From: Streptomyces coacervatus
GTDB lineage: Bacteria; Actinomycetota; Actinomycetes; Streptomycetales; Streptomycetaceae
DNA: 64,000 bases
Reading direction: 5' to 3'
NCBI RefSeq assembly: GCF_029223485.1
Contig: NZ_JARHTP010000008.1
Span: 186,001 to 250,000, forward strand
Positions 16,395 to 25,591 of this stretch are shown here, in pieces. The notes beneath the pieces were generated by a model that saw only the letters and a list, made by a program, of their open reading frames with translations, did no database searches and was not told the DNA's origin. A program made the translations under genes and the position numbers. The stretch's first letter is position 1, and each line of letters begins with the position of its first letter.

Positions 16395-16592
16395 TCAGCG
16401 CCCCAGCATCACGCCCACGGACGACGCCTGTGTGGCCACTGTCTCCCAGCCGTCGAAGACGAAGAAGAGCAGGGCCGCCAGGGGGAGGACCATCAGTGTC
16501 GCCACCAAGGGGTGGCGGCGGCCCGTGCGGCGGGGGCGGAGTGTGGTGCGCTCCTGTGTGCGGAACTGTGTCCGCGGTGCCGTTAGGGCCAT
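16395..16592 (-). CDS. Small membrane protein (65 aa)
   Basis: Starts at the ATG at 16592, preceded by GGAGAGGG. The N-terminal 28 residues are basic and Thr/Arg-rich (MALTAPRTQFRTQERTTLRP), followed by one hydrophobic helix (LVATLMVLPLAALLFFVFDGW) and a short polar end. The basic N-terminus and single helix give an N-in topology. No known function; similar small proteins occur in other streptomycetes. Confidence 0.7.
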   Translation of the reverse strand: MALTAPRTQFRTQERTTLRPRRTGRRHPLVATLMVLPLAALLFFVFDGWETVATQASSVGVMLGR

Positions 16593-16790
16593 GGTCCCTC
16601 TCCTGACCGTTCTCAGTTGTCGTTGGCAGCGGCGGGTGTCTGACCTCGGGGGACGAGTGCTGCACCCGCCGCTTGACCTCAAATCTAGGCGTCCGGCGCT
16701 CGCTGCACGTCATGCCCTCGTACCGATTGCCGGGCCTCCCGGAGGATGAGCCGTGAGCTGGGGAGTACTCCCCTGGGTGGAGACGAGGTC

Positions 16791-17066
16791 CTAGGTCTCA
16801 GGGTCTTCCCGGAAGGGGCGCCCGGTGTGCCCCGCCTTTTCCGAGCTGTCCTCCCTGGGGATCGGCTGCTCGACCAGGGCCAGCACCCGGTTCGCCATGA
16901 AGCGGGCCGTGCGGATCACGGAGCCGCTGCGGGTGACTTCGCTCACTTCCACGACACCTCGGCGTACCGCCGTCTCCACCCTGCGGCCCGCTCTGCTCGC
17001 CACCACCTCGTAGGTGCGGGTCGTGTCCCCCGCGTCCACGACTATCTCCACGCGATCACCCTTCAC
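16791..17066 (-). CDS. Conserved hypothetical protein (91 aa)
   Basis: The start at the GTG at 17066 is supported by AAGGGGG 8 nt upstream; the frame continues further up without a better site. The protein is a small beta-rich domain (VKGDRVEIVVDAGDTTRTYE, then VVEVSEVTRSGSVIRTARFM) with a charged C-terminal tail. It is divergent from the Ser/Thr kinase gene. Similar short proteins are common in Streptomyces; function is unknown. Confidence 0.7.
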   Translation of the reverse strand: MKGDRVEIVVDAGDTTRTYEVVASRAGRRVETAVRRGVVEVSEVTRSGSVIRTARFMANRVLALVEQPIPREDSSEKAGHTGRPFREDPET

Positions 17067-17268
17067 GTGTTCAATCCCCCTTCTGTGATGGGTGGTTGGG
17101 AGCCGGGCGCGGGTTAAGTCCGCCTGTTCGTAGGCCCCCTGACCACCCTTCAAGTCTCCCACCCGGCACTGACAATCGATCTGGGCGAGAGGGCGCGGCC
17201 TCTGCGCGTGGGCGGCCGTGGAAACGTAAGCTGTGCCACGTCACACGGACCGGGCAGCGGGGATGAAC

Positions 17269-18651
17269 ATGGCGATGATGCGCCTGAGGCGCGAGGACCC
17301 GCGCGTCGTCGGCTCGTTCAGGCTTCACAGACGGCTCGGCGCGGGTGGGATGGGCGTCGTGTACCTGGGCTCCGACAAGAAGGGGCAGCGGGTCGCGCTG
17401 AAGGTCATCCGGCCGGATCTGGCGGAGGACCAGGAGTTCCGGTCGCGGTTCGCGCGGGAGGTCTCCGCCGCGCGCCGGATCAGGGGCGGGTGCACGGCTC
17501 GGCTCGTCGCTGCCGATCTCGACGCCGAACGGCCCTGGTTCGCCACTCAGTACGTGCCCGGGCCCTCGCTGCACGACAAGGTCGCCGACGGGGGGCCGCT
17601 GGTCGCGGCCGACGTCGCGGCCGTGGGGGCCGCCCTGTCGGAGGGGCTGGTCGCGGTGCACGAGGCGGGCGTCGTGCACCGGGATCTCAAGCCGTCCAAC
17701 ATCCTGCTGTCCCCGAAAGGGCCGCGGATCATCGACTTCGGTATCGCCTGGGCGACCGGGGCCTCCACTCTTACGCATGTCGGTACGGCGGTCGGCTCCC
17801 CCGGTTTTCTGGCGCCGGAGCAGGTGCGCGGTGCCGCCGTCACCCCGGCCACGGACGTGTTCTCGCTGGGGGCGACCCTGGCGTATGCGTCGATGGGTGA
17901 CTCGCCCTTCGGGCACGGCAGTTCCGAGGTGATGCTGTACCGCGTCGTACACGAGGAAGCGCAGTTGCACGGCGTGCCGGATGCGCTGGCTCCGCTCGTG
18001 CGGGCCTGTCTGGCGAAGGATCCCGAGGAGCGGCCCAGCACGCTTCAGCTCTCGCTGCGGCTCAAGGAGATCGCCGCCCGCGAGGCTCAGGGGCTCGCCG
18101 ACCCGCGTCCGCCCGCGCAGCGTGCCGGGGAAGCGGACCGGCCTACCGGGCGGCTCGCCGACACCTATCCGGCGGAGCAGCAGCGCGAACACCGTCGCCC
18201 CCCGGGCACGCAGGGTTCGCACGGGGCTCCGCCGCCGCGGGGTCCTTCCGCCGGGCCTCGCGGGGCCTCTCCGGTGCGGGGCGGGGCTGCTCCTCCGCGG
18301 GGCGCCGGTGCCCCTCGCGGTGGCCCCCCGGCGCCTCAGCGTCCGGGATCCCGGCCCGTGCCGGGGGCACGGAACCCGGCCCGCCCGGGGACCGGCAGTC
18401 GGCCCGCGCCGCGTAGCGCCACCGGTCGTCCGGCGCCCAGGCCCACGGGGACGGGGCGGCGGCCGGCCAATCCGCGGTTGCTGCGGCAGCGGCTGTTCGT
18501 GTTCGTCGTCGTGACGCTGCTGGTGGCGCTCGGCATCGCCGCGGCCCAGGGGTGCCAGGGGCCGTCGCGGGGGCTGGGCGGTGACGACGGCGTCGTACCG
18601 CTGGAGCAGCAGCAACAGCACGTGGAGCCGGGGCGCGCCCAGGTGGCCTGA
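17269..18651 (+). CDS. Membrane-anchored Ser/Thr protein kinase (PASTA-less)
   Basis: About 460 residues. The start at 17269 is preferred because GCGGGG sits 6 nt upstream; ATG 17263 or GTG 17233 are alternatives. The kinase domain (about residues 14-275) has the G-loop LGAGGMGVVYLG, the ATP lysine in VALKVI, the catalytic loop HRDLKPSNILL, the metal loop DFGIAW, and APEQ. A 120-residue linker rich in Pro/Arg/Gly follows, then one membrane helix (LFVFVVVTLLVALGIAAAQG) and a very short external tail without PASTA or other sensor domain. Substrates are unknown. It is the only PknB-type kinase here. Confidence 0.93.
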   Translation: MAMMRLRREDPRVVGSFRLHRRLGAGGMGVVYLGSDKKGQRVALKVIRPDLAEDQEFRSRFAREVSAARRIRGGCTARLVAADLDAERPWFATQYVPGPSLHDKVADGGPLVAADVAAVGAALSEGLVAVHEAGVVHRDLKPSNILLSPKGPRIIDFGIAWATGASTLTHVGTAVGSPGFLAPEQVRGAAVTPATDVFSLGATLAYASMGDSPFGHGSSEVMLYRVVHEEAQLHGVPDALAPLVRACLAKDPEERPSTLQLSLRLKEIAAREAQGLADPRPPAQRAGEADRPTGRLADTYPAEQQREHRRPPGTQGSHGAPPPRGPSAGPRGASPVRGGAAPPRGAGAPRGGPPAPQRPGSRPVPGARNPARPGTGSRPAPRSATGRPAPRPTGTGRRPANPRLLRQRLFVFVVVTLLVALGIAAAQGCQGPSRGLGGDDGVVPLEQQQQHVEPGRAQVA

Positions 18652-18746
18652 GGGGTCACGCCGACGTTCGTGGCCGATACGGCCAAGCGCTCCACCGCGG
18701 GGCCGCGATGTGCCGTCTGCCGTCTACCGCGCCATCGTGGCTGGTC

Positions 18747-18788
18747 GCTCCCCCACTCTCGGCTTCGCTCGAGCGGGGGGACCCCCAT
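18747..18788. repeat. Dispersed 42-bp intergenic repeat, copy A
   Basis: A 42-bp block starting GCTCCCCCACTCTCGGCTTC recurs with a single mismatch at 30782-30823. It is partly self-complementary (CCCCC...GGGGG around a CTC/GAG core). The rest of the 216-bp gap between the kinase and the convergent methyltransferase gene shows no gene. Confidence 0.85.
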
Positions 18789-18867
18789 CGCGGCGGAGCC
18801 ACAAATCGATGCAGCCCCGCACCCCTTCAGGGCGCTGTCGTACCGCAGCAGACTTTGCCGGACCCGC

Positions 18868-19686
18868 TCAGACCTGCGGGCGGCCCGTGGCCACCGCGTA
18901 GAAGGCGACCGCGGCTGCCGCGCCCACGTTGAGGGAGTCGACGCCGTGGGACATGGGGATGCGGACCCATTCGTCGGCGGCGACCAGGGCCTGGGTGGAC
19001 AGGCCGTCGCCCTCGGCTCCGAGCATCAGGGCGACGCGGTCCATCTTGTGCGGGGCGGCCTCGTCGAGGGACCGCGCCTTTTCGTCAGGGGTGAGGGCGA
19101 GGAGGGTGTAGCCGGCCTCGCGGACCGACTCCAGGCCCTTGGGCCAGGTGTCGAGGCGGGCGTACGGGACGGAGAAGACCGCGCCCATCGAGACCTTGAC
19201 GCTGCGGCGGTACAACGGGTCCGCGCAGTCCGGGGACAGCAGGACCGCGTCCATGCCCAGGGCCGCCGCCGAGCGGAAGATCGCGCCGATGTTGGTGTGG
19301 TCGTTGACCGACTCCATGACGACGACCCGGCGGGTGGTCTGGAGGAGCTCGGCGGCCGTCGGCAGCGGCTTGCGCTGCATGGAGGCGAGTGCACCGCGGT
19401 GGACGTGGTAGCCGGTGACCTGTTCGGCCAGGTCCGGGCTGACCGCGTACACCGGGGCCGGGAGTTCGTCGATGACATCGCGCATGACATCGACCCACTT
19501 CGCGGACAGCAGCATCGAGCGCATCTCGTACCCGGCGTCCTTCGCCCGGCGGATGACCTTCTCGCCCTCGGCGATGAACAGGCCCTCCGCCGGTTCGCGC
19601 TTGCGGCGCAACTCGACGTCGGTCAGGCCCGTGTAGTCGCGCAGGCGCGGGTCGTCGGGATCCTCAACGGTGATGAGATCGGCCAC
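18868..19686 (-). CDS. SpoU/TrmH-family RNA 2'-O-methyltransferase
   Basis: A protein of 272 residues with a GTG start. An N-terminal substrate-binding part (FIAEGEKVIRRA, residues about 37-48) precedes the SPOUT catalytic domain with its three motifs: NDHTNIGAIFRSAAALG (motif 1), VALMLGAEGDGLS (motif 2) and IPMSHGVDSLNVGAAAAVAF (motif 3, the knot). It would use S-adenosylmethionine to methylate a ribose 2'-OH in rRNA or tRNA; the target base is unknown. It lies upstream of nothing co-directional and ends at a dispersed repeat. Confidence 0.92.
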   Translation of the reverse strand: MADLITVEDPDDPRLRDYTGLTDVELRRKREPAEGLFIAEGEKVIRRAKDAGYEMRSMLLSAKWVDVMRDVIDELPAPVYAVSPDLAEQVTGYHVHRGALASMQRKPLPTAAELLQTTRRVVVMESVNDHTNIGAIFRSAAALGMDAVLLSPDCADPLYRRSVKVSMGAVFSVPYARLDTWPKGLESVREAGYTLLALTPDEKARSLDEAAPHKMDRVALMLGAEGDGLSTQALVAADEWVRIPMSHGVDSLNVGAAAAVAFYAVATGRPQV

Positions 19687-19750
19687 AGGGTGATACTGCC
19701 TTGTCCTGGGTGTGGTGCCAACGGCTGGGAACGAGTTGGGTTACCCGCGG

Positions 19751-20983
19751 TTACGCGGATGTCTGCGGGCCTACGGTGACGACCGCGCCGATGACGATGA
19801 CCGCCGGCGGCTTGACCTCCTGCGTACGCACCGTCTCGCCGACCGTCGCCAGGGTCGCGTCGACGCGGCGCTGGGCGGCCGTGGTGCCCTCCTGGACCAG
19901 GGCGACCGGGGTGTCGGCCGGCTTGCCGTGTGCGACGAGCGTCTCGGCGATCTTCCCGATCTTGTCGACGCCCATGAGGATCACGAGGGTGCCGGTGAGC
20001 CTGGCCAGGGACGGCCAGTCGACGAGTGAGCGCTCGTCGTCGGGGGCGACGTGGCCGCTGACCACCGTGAACTCGTGGGCGACACCGCGGTGGGTGACGG
20101 GGATGCCGGCCGCTCCCGGCACCGAGATCGAGCTGGAGATGCCGGGGACGACGGTGCAGGGGATACCGGCCTCGGCGAGGGCGTTCAGCTCCTCCATGCC
20201 CCGGCCGAAGACGTAGGGGTCGCCGCCCTTCAGCCGTACGACCGACTTGCCCTGCTTGGCGTGCTCGATCAGGGCGTTGTTGATGGCCTCCTGGGCCATG
20301 AAACGGCCGTACGGGATCTTCGCGGCGTCGATCACCTCGACGTGCGGCGGGAGTTCGGCGAGGAGGTCGCGGGGGCCGAGGCGGTCGGCGATGACGACGT
20401 CGGCCTCGGCGAGGAGGCGGCGGCCGCGGACGGTGATGAGGTCCGGGTCGCCGGGGCCGCCGCCGACGAGGGCGACGCCGGGGGTGCGGGTGCGGTGGTG
20501 GGGAGCTACGAGGGTGCCGTCGCGCAGGCCCTCGACGACCGCGTCGCGGATGGCCGCGGTGCGGCGGGGGTCCCGGCCGCGGGCCTCGGTGGTGAGGACG
20601 GCGACGGTGACGCCTTCGCTGTGGCCGGTCGCCGGGGTCCAGGCCGTGGCGGCGTCGGCGTCGTCGGAGCGGACGCACCAGACGCGGTGGCGCTGCGCTT
20701 CGGCGGAGGCCCGGGTGTTCGCTTCCGTGTCGCCGGTGGCGATGAGGGCGTACCAGGCGTCGGCGAGGTCGCCTTCGGCGTAGGGGCGCTGCTGCCAGGT
20801 GATCTCGCCCGCATCCGCCATGGCCTCGACGGAGGGGGTCGCCTCGGGGGACACGAGGAGCACATCCGCGCCTGCTGCGATCAGGGCCGGGAGGCGGCGC
20901 TGGGCCACCTGGCCGCCGCCGAGGACGACCACTTTGCGGCCGGTGAGGCGGAGGCCTACGGGGTAGGCGGGGTTTTCGGCCAT
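19751..20983 (-). CDS. cysG: Siroheme synthase: precorrin-2 dehydrogenase plus uroporphyrinogen-III methyltransferase
   Basis: A protein of 410 residues. The N-terminal part (about 1-150) is the NAD-binding precorrin-2 dehydrogenase/ferrochelatase domain, with VVVLGGGQVAQRRLPALIAAGA. The C-terminal part (about 165-400) is the SAM-dependent uroporphyrinogen-III C-methyltransferase, with VALVGGGPGDPDLITVRG, ADVVIADRLGP, VRLKGGDPYVFGRGMEE and PGISSSISVPGAAGIPVTHR. The protein is about 45 residues shorter than E. coli CysG because the middle dimerisation segment is reduced. It makes precorrin-2 and hence siroheme, and could also feed the cobalamin genes next door. Confidence 0.93.
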   Translation of the reverse strand: MAENPAYPVGLRLTGRKVVVLGGGQVAQRRLPALIAAGADVLLVSPEATPSVEAMADAGEITWQQRPYAEGDLADAWYALIATGDTEANTRASAEAQRHRVWCVRSDDADAATAWTPATGHSEGVTVAVLTTEARGRDPRRTAAIRDAVVEGLRDGTLVAPHHRTRTPGVALVGGGPGDPDLITVRGRRLLAEADVVIADRLGPRDLLAELPPHVEVIDAAKIPYGRFMAQEAINNALIEHAKQGKSVVRLKGGDPYVFGRGMEELNALAEAGIPCTVVPGISSSISVPGAAGIPVTHRGVAHEFTVVSGHVAPDDERSLVDWPSLARLTGTLVILMGVDKIGKIAETLVAHGKPADTPVALVQEGTTAAQRRVDATLATVGETVRTQEVKPPAVIVIGAVVTVGPQTSA

Positions 20984-21101
20984 GAGGGTGCGGCTCCTCT
21001 TTACGGCGGTGCAGTGGCCCTGACGTGCGGATTTTAAAGGGCAGGAGGGTGTGGCGGCTCAGGTGGTCCAGTGGTTGAGCACCATGGCCGTCTGCGGGTG
21101 C

Positions 21102-21152
21102 GTGGTCCGTGCCCACCCGTTCCGCCCTGCGGAACGACTGCCCACGGACCAC
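21102..21152. terminator. Terminator after the bluB-cobT fusion gene
   Basis: A 10-bp outer stem (GTGGTCCGTG / CACGGACCAC) encloses an inner stem CGTTCCGC/GCGGAACG. It lies 6 bp past the stop of the minus-strand fusion gene and upstream of cysG, so cysG probably has its own promoter; a TTTAAAAT A/T patch lies about 50 bp before it. Confidence 0.7.
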
Positions 21153-21158
21153 GGACGC

Positions 21159-24100
21159 CTACTTTTCAGTTACCCCTGCCGAGTCGAACGTCGCCACCTC
21201 GTGCATCGCCCGGGCCGTGCTCTGGACGAGCGGCAGGGCCAGGAGGGCGCCCGTGCCCTCGCCGAGGCGGAGGTCGAGGTCGACCAGGGGGCGCAGGCCC
21301 AGCTTGTTGAGGGCGGCCACATGGCCGGGCTCGGCGCTGCGGTGGCCCGCGATGCAGGCCGCGAGGACCTCGGGGGCGATGGCGCGGGCGACCAGGGCGG
21401 CGGCGCCGGCGCTGACGCCGTCCAGGATCACCGGGGTGCGCAGAGAGGCACCGCCGAGCAGGAGGCCGACCATCGCCGCGTGCTCGAAGCCGCCGATCGC
21501 GGCGAGGACGCCGATGGGGTCGGCCGGATCCGGCTGATGGACCTCGATGGCGCGGCGGACGACCTCGGTCTTGCGGGCGAGGGTCTCGTCGTTGATGCCG
21601 GTGCCACGGCCGGTCACCTCGGCCGGGTCGGTGTCCGTGAAGACCGAGATCAGGGCCGCGGACGCCGTGGTGTTGGCGATGCCCATCTCGCCCGTGAGCA
21701 GCGCCTTGTTGCCGGCCGCCACCAGGTCGCGGGCCGTCTCGATGCCGACCTCGATGGCCTGCTTGGCCTCCTCACGGGTCATCGCGGGGCCGGTGGTCAT
21801 GTCGGAGGTACCCGCGCGGACCTTGCGGGGCAGCAGGCCGGGGGTCGCCGGCAGGTCGGCCGCGACACCCACGTCCACGACACACACCTCCGCGCCCACC
21901 TGGCCCGCGAAGGCGTTGCAGACCGCGCCGCCGCCGAGGAAGTTGGCGACCATCTGGGCCGTCACCTCCTGCGGCCAGGGGGTCACGCCCTGGGCATGCA
22001 CGCCGTGGTCGCCGGCGAAGATCGCGACGGCCGCGGGCTCCGGGATGGGCGGCGGGCACTGGCGCGAAAGCCCGGACAGCTGCGCGGAGATGATCTCCAG
22101 CATGCCCAGCGCCCCGGCCGGCTTGGTCATCCGCTTCTGCCGCTCCCAGGCCTCGCCGAGCGCCTTGGCGTCCAGCGGGCGGATCTGGGCGACGGTCTCG
22201 GCGAGCAGGTCGTGCGGCTCCTCGCCGGGCAGGGCACGGCGGCCGTACGTCTCCTCGTGCACGACCCACGACAGCGGGCGGCGCTTGGACCAGCCGGCCT
22301 GCATCAGCTCGGGCTCGTCCGGGAACTCGTCGACGTACCCCACGCACAGGTAGGCGATCACTTCGAGGTGCTCGGGCAGGCCCAGGGCGCGGACCATCTC
22401 GCGCTCGTCGAAGAAGCTGACCCAGCCGACGCCGAGGCCCTCGGCGCGGGCGGCGAGCCAGAGGTTCTCGACGGCGAGCGCGGCGGAGTACGGCGCCATC
22501 TGGGGCTGGGTGTGACGGCCGAGGGTGTGGCGGCCGCCGCGGGTCGGGTCGGCGGTGACGACGATGTTCACCGGGGTGTCGAGGATGGCCTCGATCTTCA
22601 GTTCCTTGAACTGCTTCGCCCGGCCCTTGGGGAGGGACTTGGCGTAGGCGTCGCGCTGGCGCATGGCCAGTTCGTGCATGCTGCGCCGGGTGTCGGCGGA
22701 GCGGATGACGACGAAGTCCCAGGGCTGCGAGTGGCCGACGGACGGGGCGGTGTGCGCGGCCTCCAGGACGCGGAGCAGCACCTCGTGCGGGATGGGGTCG
22801 TTGCGGAAGCCGTTGCGGATGTCGCGGCGCTCGCGCATGACCTTCATGACGGCCTCGCGCTCGGCCTCGTCGTAGGCGGGCGCTGCCGGGCCGGTGGACT
22901 GTCGTACTTCTTCCACGGCGGCCGTGCTCTCTTCTTCCTGGTCGGCGGCCCTGGTGTCCAGGTCCTCCGCGTGCTGTACGAGTGGGGCGTCGGCCTCCCG
23001 GGGGGCGGGGACCTTGATGATCGGCTCCGGCGTCTGCTCTTCCTCCGGAGGGAGGTCGAGGGCGTGCGGCGGGGTCGGTGCGAGGTGCGGGGTGGTCGGC
23101 ACGGAGCCCTCGACGAGGACGAACTGGCCGACGGACGCGTCCGGTTGATGTTCCGCCGGATCGGCGGCGAGCGGCTGGGCGGTGTCCGTACCGAGGGCGG
23201 AATGGGCCGGGTCGTCGGCAGCCGCGTCGGCCGGGAGTGCGGGCGGGGCCTCGGCGGAGGCCGGCGCCGTCTCGGCCGCGAGGGGTTCTACGGGGTGCGC
23301 CTGATCCGTCGGGGAGCCCAAGTCGGCCGGTTGGCCGGCCGTGACGAGGGGTGCATCGGGTACGGCGGGGGCGGCCGGGTCTGCGACGGCAGTGGCCTGG
23401 GGCTGGGCTTCGGCGACCGGGGCGGGCATCGCTGCGTCCGGCGCGGACTGGGCCGGGTGACTGCTCCCGTCCTGGGGTCCGTGCTCCGCGTCCACGACCT
23501 GGTGCACGAGTTCGGGGGCGACGGTTACGTTTCCGGCGGACTGCGCGGGGTGCGCCGCGTCCGGGGCTGCGGGGAAGGCTGCGGCTCCGGCGACCTCCGC
23601 GGTCCCGGGTGCGGGCGTCCGGGCGGTCTGGGCAGCCTCGACGGCGACAGCCTGGGCGACTTCGAGGAGGACCGGCTGGGCCGCATCGAAGTTGGCGGCG
23701 TAAGCCACCTGGCCGCCGACCGGAGCCACTGTCTCGGGTGCCTGCGCGGCATCGAGGGCGATCGCTTCGGGTGCCGGTGCCGGCTCGGGGGCGATGGCCT
23801 CGGGTGCCGGTGCCGTCCCGGGGGCGGCGGCCGCAGGAAGCTGCCCGGTCTCGGGGGTGACTGCCTCGGGGAACTGTCCGGTCCCTTCCGCGGCTGCCTC
23901 AGGCAGCTGCTCGTTGCCGGGCGCCACCGCCGACACGAACTGCGCGCCTTCGGGCGCCACCGCCGCGTCGGCCTGGACGCTCCCGGGCGCGGTCGCCTCG
24001 GCGACCGGTGCGCCGGGTGACGTAACGGCCTCGACGATCGCCGCGCCCCCGGAGATCAGCCCCTCGGCGACCTGCGCGAGTCCAGCCGTCGGCGCCCCTT

Positions 24101-25445
24101 CCGGAGCGTGCGCCGCCTCCGGAACCGGAACCTGACCTGCCGCCGGCGCGGGCGCCACTCCATGAACCGGCCCGGCCTCCGGCACAGCTCCAGCCTCAGG
24201 AGTCGGTACGGCCTCCGAACCGGCCACAGCCGCATCGGCCTGCCCGGGCTCGGGGGCGACCGGAGCGCCCGGCGTCGGCCCGGCCTGCGGAGCGGAACCG
24301 ATCAGTTCATCCTGCCCGGCGTCCGAAGCAACCGGGGGAAGTGCGCCCTGCTCGCCGCCCTCACCGGCTCCGGCCGGAGCGATGGGTCCGCCATCGCCGA
24401 GGGCTCCCACTGGAGCCGCATGCCCGCCATCCGCGGCAGCCCCGGCCGTGTCCATGGGCCCGCCGTCCGCGGCGAAGCCACCCGGAGCGACGGGTCCGCC
24501 CTCCGCAGCAAGCCCGCCCGGAACCTCATGCCCACCATGGGAGACGGACCCCACCGGAGCCATCTGCCCACTGTCCGTAGGGAACCCGCCCGGAGCCGTC
24601 TGACCGCCGTCCGCGACGGGGAACCCGCCCGGGGCGATGTGCCCGCCCTCGACAACAACTCCACCCGCGGCTACCGCAGCGATCTGCCCGCCCTCCACGG
24701 CGGACACCCCCACCGGAACCTGCCCGCTCTCCGGGCCGTACGCCATCCCGGCGGCCTCCGCCGGCTGCGCCCCATACGCCGCCTCGCCGTCCTGCGCCGC
24801 CGGAGCGGGCTCCGTGGCGATTCGGGCCATGACGGCCTGGGCCGCGCCCACCGGCTCCGCGCTCGGCTCGGCCGCCGGAACAACCGTTTCCGCAGCCGGT
24901 GCCTCGGGGCTCACCGGCGCCTGTACCTGCACCGCGGCCTGGGCCGGCGCGCCCCAGGGGGCCGCGCCCTGCGGGGGCATCTCGTGCAGCTGGGGGGCGT
25001 CGAAGTACTCGGGGCCGGTCGTCGGCGGGCCGGACTGGCGCACGGGTGCGCCCGCGGGGCCGCGGTCGGCCAGGGAGCGGACCGGGCTTGCCGACGCGTC
25101 GGGGATCTGCGGGCCCAGGTGCAGCGGGCGACGCGGCGTAACCGGCGTCGGCGCGGGCGCCGCATCGGGGAGGCGGACGCCGCCGAGGTCGACCGAGCCG
25201 CTGTCGCGACCCGCCGTCTCGTGCGGGCCCGGCTCGTGGACGGCCTCGACGACCGGCTCGGGCGCGGGCGGGGCGACCTCGTTGCCCCACGGGCTCTGGG
25301 CGCCCGGCAGCAGCAACAGGTCTTCGTCCTCGGCGGTGGTCTCGGAGAGGTAGGTGTACGCACCGTGCGCATGGACGCCCGGCTGTTCCACCATGCCTGC
25401 GCTCTCCGGCAGTCCCTCGCCCGGGACCTGGCCGGTGTCGGTCAT
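21159..25445 (-). CDS. BluB-CobT fusion with giant low-complexity N-terminus
   Basis: 1428 residues from the ATG at 25445 (GAGGGG 6 nt upstream). Residues about 60-850 are Ala/Pro/Gly/Glu/Val-rich, without a predicted fold, and include Gly-rich repeats (GGHIAPGGFPVADGGQ, about 252-365) and Pro-Glu-Ala repeats (PAPEAIAPEPAPAPEA, near 550). Residues about 855-1070 are a BluB-type nitroreductase (RRDIRNGFRNDPIPHEVLLR, EAAHTAPSVGHSQPWDF, AVENLWLAARAEGLGVGWVS), which makes 5,6-dimethylbenzimidazole from FMN. Residues about 1080-1425 are CobT, which activates it with nicotinate mononucleotide (MTKPAGALGMLE, FAGDHGVHAQGVTPWP, GEMGIANTTASAAL, LDGVSAGAAAL). The two domains catalyse successive steps for the lower ligand of cobalamin. 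Cytoplasmic: no signal peptide or membrane helix. Confidence 0.9.
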   Translation of the reverse strand: MTDTGQVPGEGLPESAGMVEQPGVHAHGAYTYLSETTAEDEDLLLLPGAQSPWGNEVAPPAPEPVVEAVHEPGPHETAGRDSGSVDLGGVRLPDAAPAPTPVTPRRPLHLGPQIPDASASPVRSLADRGPAGAPVRQSGPPTTGPEYFDAPQLHEMPPQGAAPWGAPAQAAVQVQAPVSPEAPAAETVVPAAEPSAEPVGAAQAVMARIATEPAPAAQDGEAAYGAQPAEAAGMAYGPESGQVPVGVSAVEGGQIAAVAAGGVVVEGGHIAPGGFPVADGGQTAPGGFPTDSGQMAPVGSVSHGGHEVPGGLAAEGGPVAPGGFAADGGPMDTAGAAADGGHAAPVGALGDGGPIAPAGAGEGGEQGALPPVASDAGQDELIGSAPQAGPTPGAPVAPEPGQADAAVAGSEAVPTPEAGAVPEAGPVHGVAPAPAAGQVPVPEAAHAPEGAPTAGLAQVAEGLISGGAAIVEAVTSPGAPVAEATAPGSVQADAAVAPEGAQFVSAVAPGNEQLPEAAAEGTGQFPEAVTPETGQLPAAAAPGTAPAPEAIAPEPAPAPEAIALDAAQAPETVAPVGGQVAYAANFDAAQPVLLEVAQAVAVEAAQTARTPAPGTAEVAGAAAFPAAPDAAHPAQSAGNVTVAPELVHQVVDAEHGPQDGSSHPAQSAPDAAMPAPVAEAQPQATAVADPAAPAVPDAPLVTAGQPADLGSPTDQAHPVEPLAAETAPASAEAPPALPADAAADDPAHSALGTDTAQPLAADPAEHQPDASVGQFVLVEGSVPTTPHLAPTPPHALDLPPEEEQTPEPIIKVPAPREADAPLVQHAEDLDTRAADQEEESTAAVEEVRQSTGPAAPAYDEAEREAVMKVMRERRDIRNGFRNDPIPHEVLLRVLEAAHTAPSVGHSQPWDFVVIRSADTRRSMHELAMRQRDAYAKSLPKGRAKQFKELKIEAILDTPVNIVVTADPTRGGRHTLGRHTQPQMAPYSAALAVENLWLAARAEGLGVGWVSFFDEREMVRALGLPEHLEVIAYLCVGYVDEFPDEPELMQAGWSKRRPLSWVVHEETYGRRALPGEEPHDLLAETVAQIRPLDAKALGEAWERQKRMTKPAGALGMLEIISAQLSGLSRQCPPPIPEPAAVAIFAGDHGVHAQGVTPWPQEVTAQMVANFLGGGAVCNAFAGQVGAEVCVVDVGVAADLPATPGLLPRKVRAGTSDMTTGPAMTREEAKQAIEVGIETARDLVAAGNKALLTGEMGIANTTASAALISVFTDTDPAEVTGRGTGINDETLARKTEVVRRAIEVHQPDPADPIGVLAAIGGFEHAAMVGLLLGGASLRTPVILDGVSAGAAALVARAIAPEVLAACIAGHRSAEPGHVAALNKLGLRPLVDLDLRLGEGTGALLALPLVQSTARAMHEVATFDSAGVTEK

Positions 25446-25465
25446 GCGTACCCCTCGCCCATCGG

Positions 25466-25591
25466 TTAGTGCTTCCACGTCAAGCTCACCGGGAGCGGCG
25501 CACCGACCGCCCCCGCAGTGAAGAACGAGCGTGCCTGCCCAGCGGCACGAACGACCCGTCCGTAAAAGGCGACAAAGCCATTCAGTGGCAT
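25466..25591 (-). CDS. Possible small ORF (41 aa) before the bluB-cobT fusion
   Basis: A frame of 41 codons (MPLNGFVAFYGRVVRAAGQA... ending SLTWKH) stops 20 bp before the fusion gene and has GGAGGA about 12 nt upstream of its ATG. It could be a short leader or a real small protein. Codon third positions are less biased than in neighbours and I do not recognise it. The frame remains open further upstream. A genuine gene is uncertain. Confidence 0.3.
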   Translation of the reverse strand: MPLNGFVAFYGRVVRAAGQARSFFTAGAVGAPLPVSLTWKH

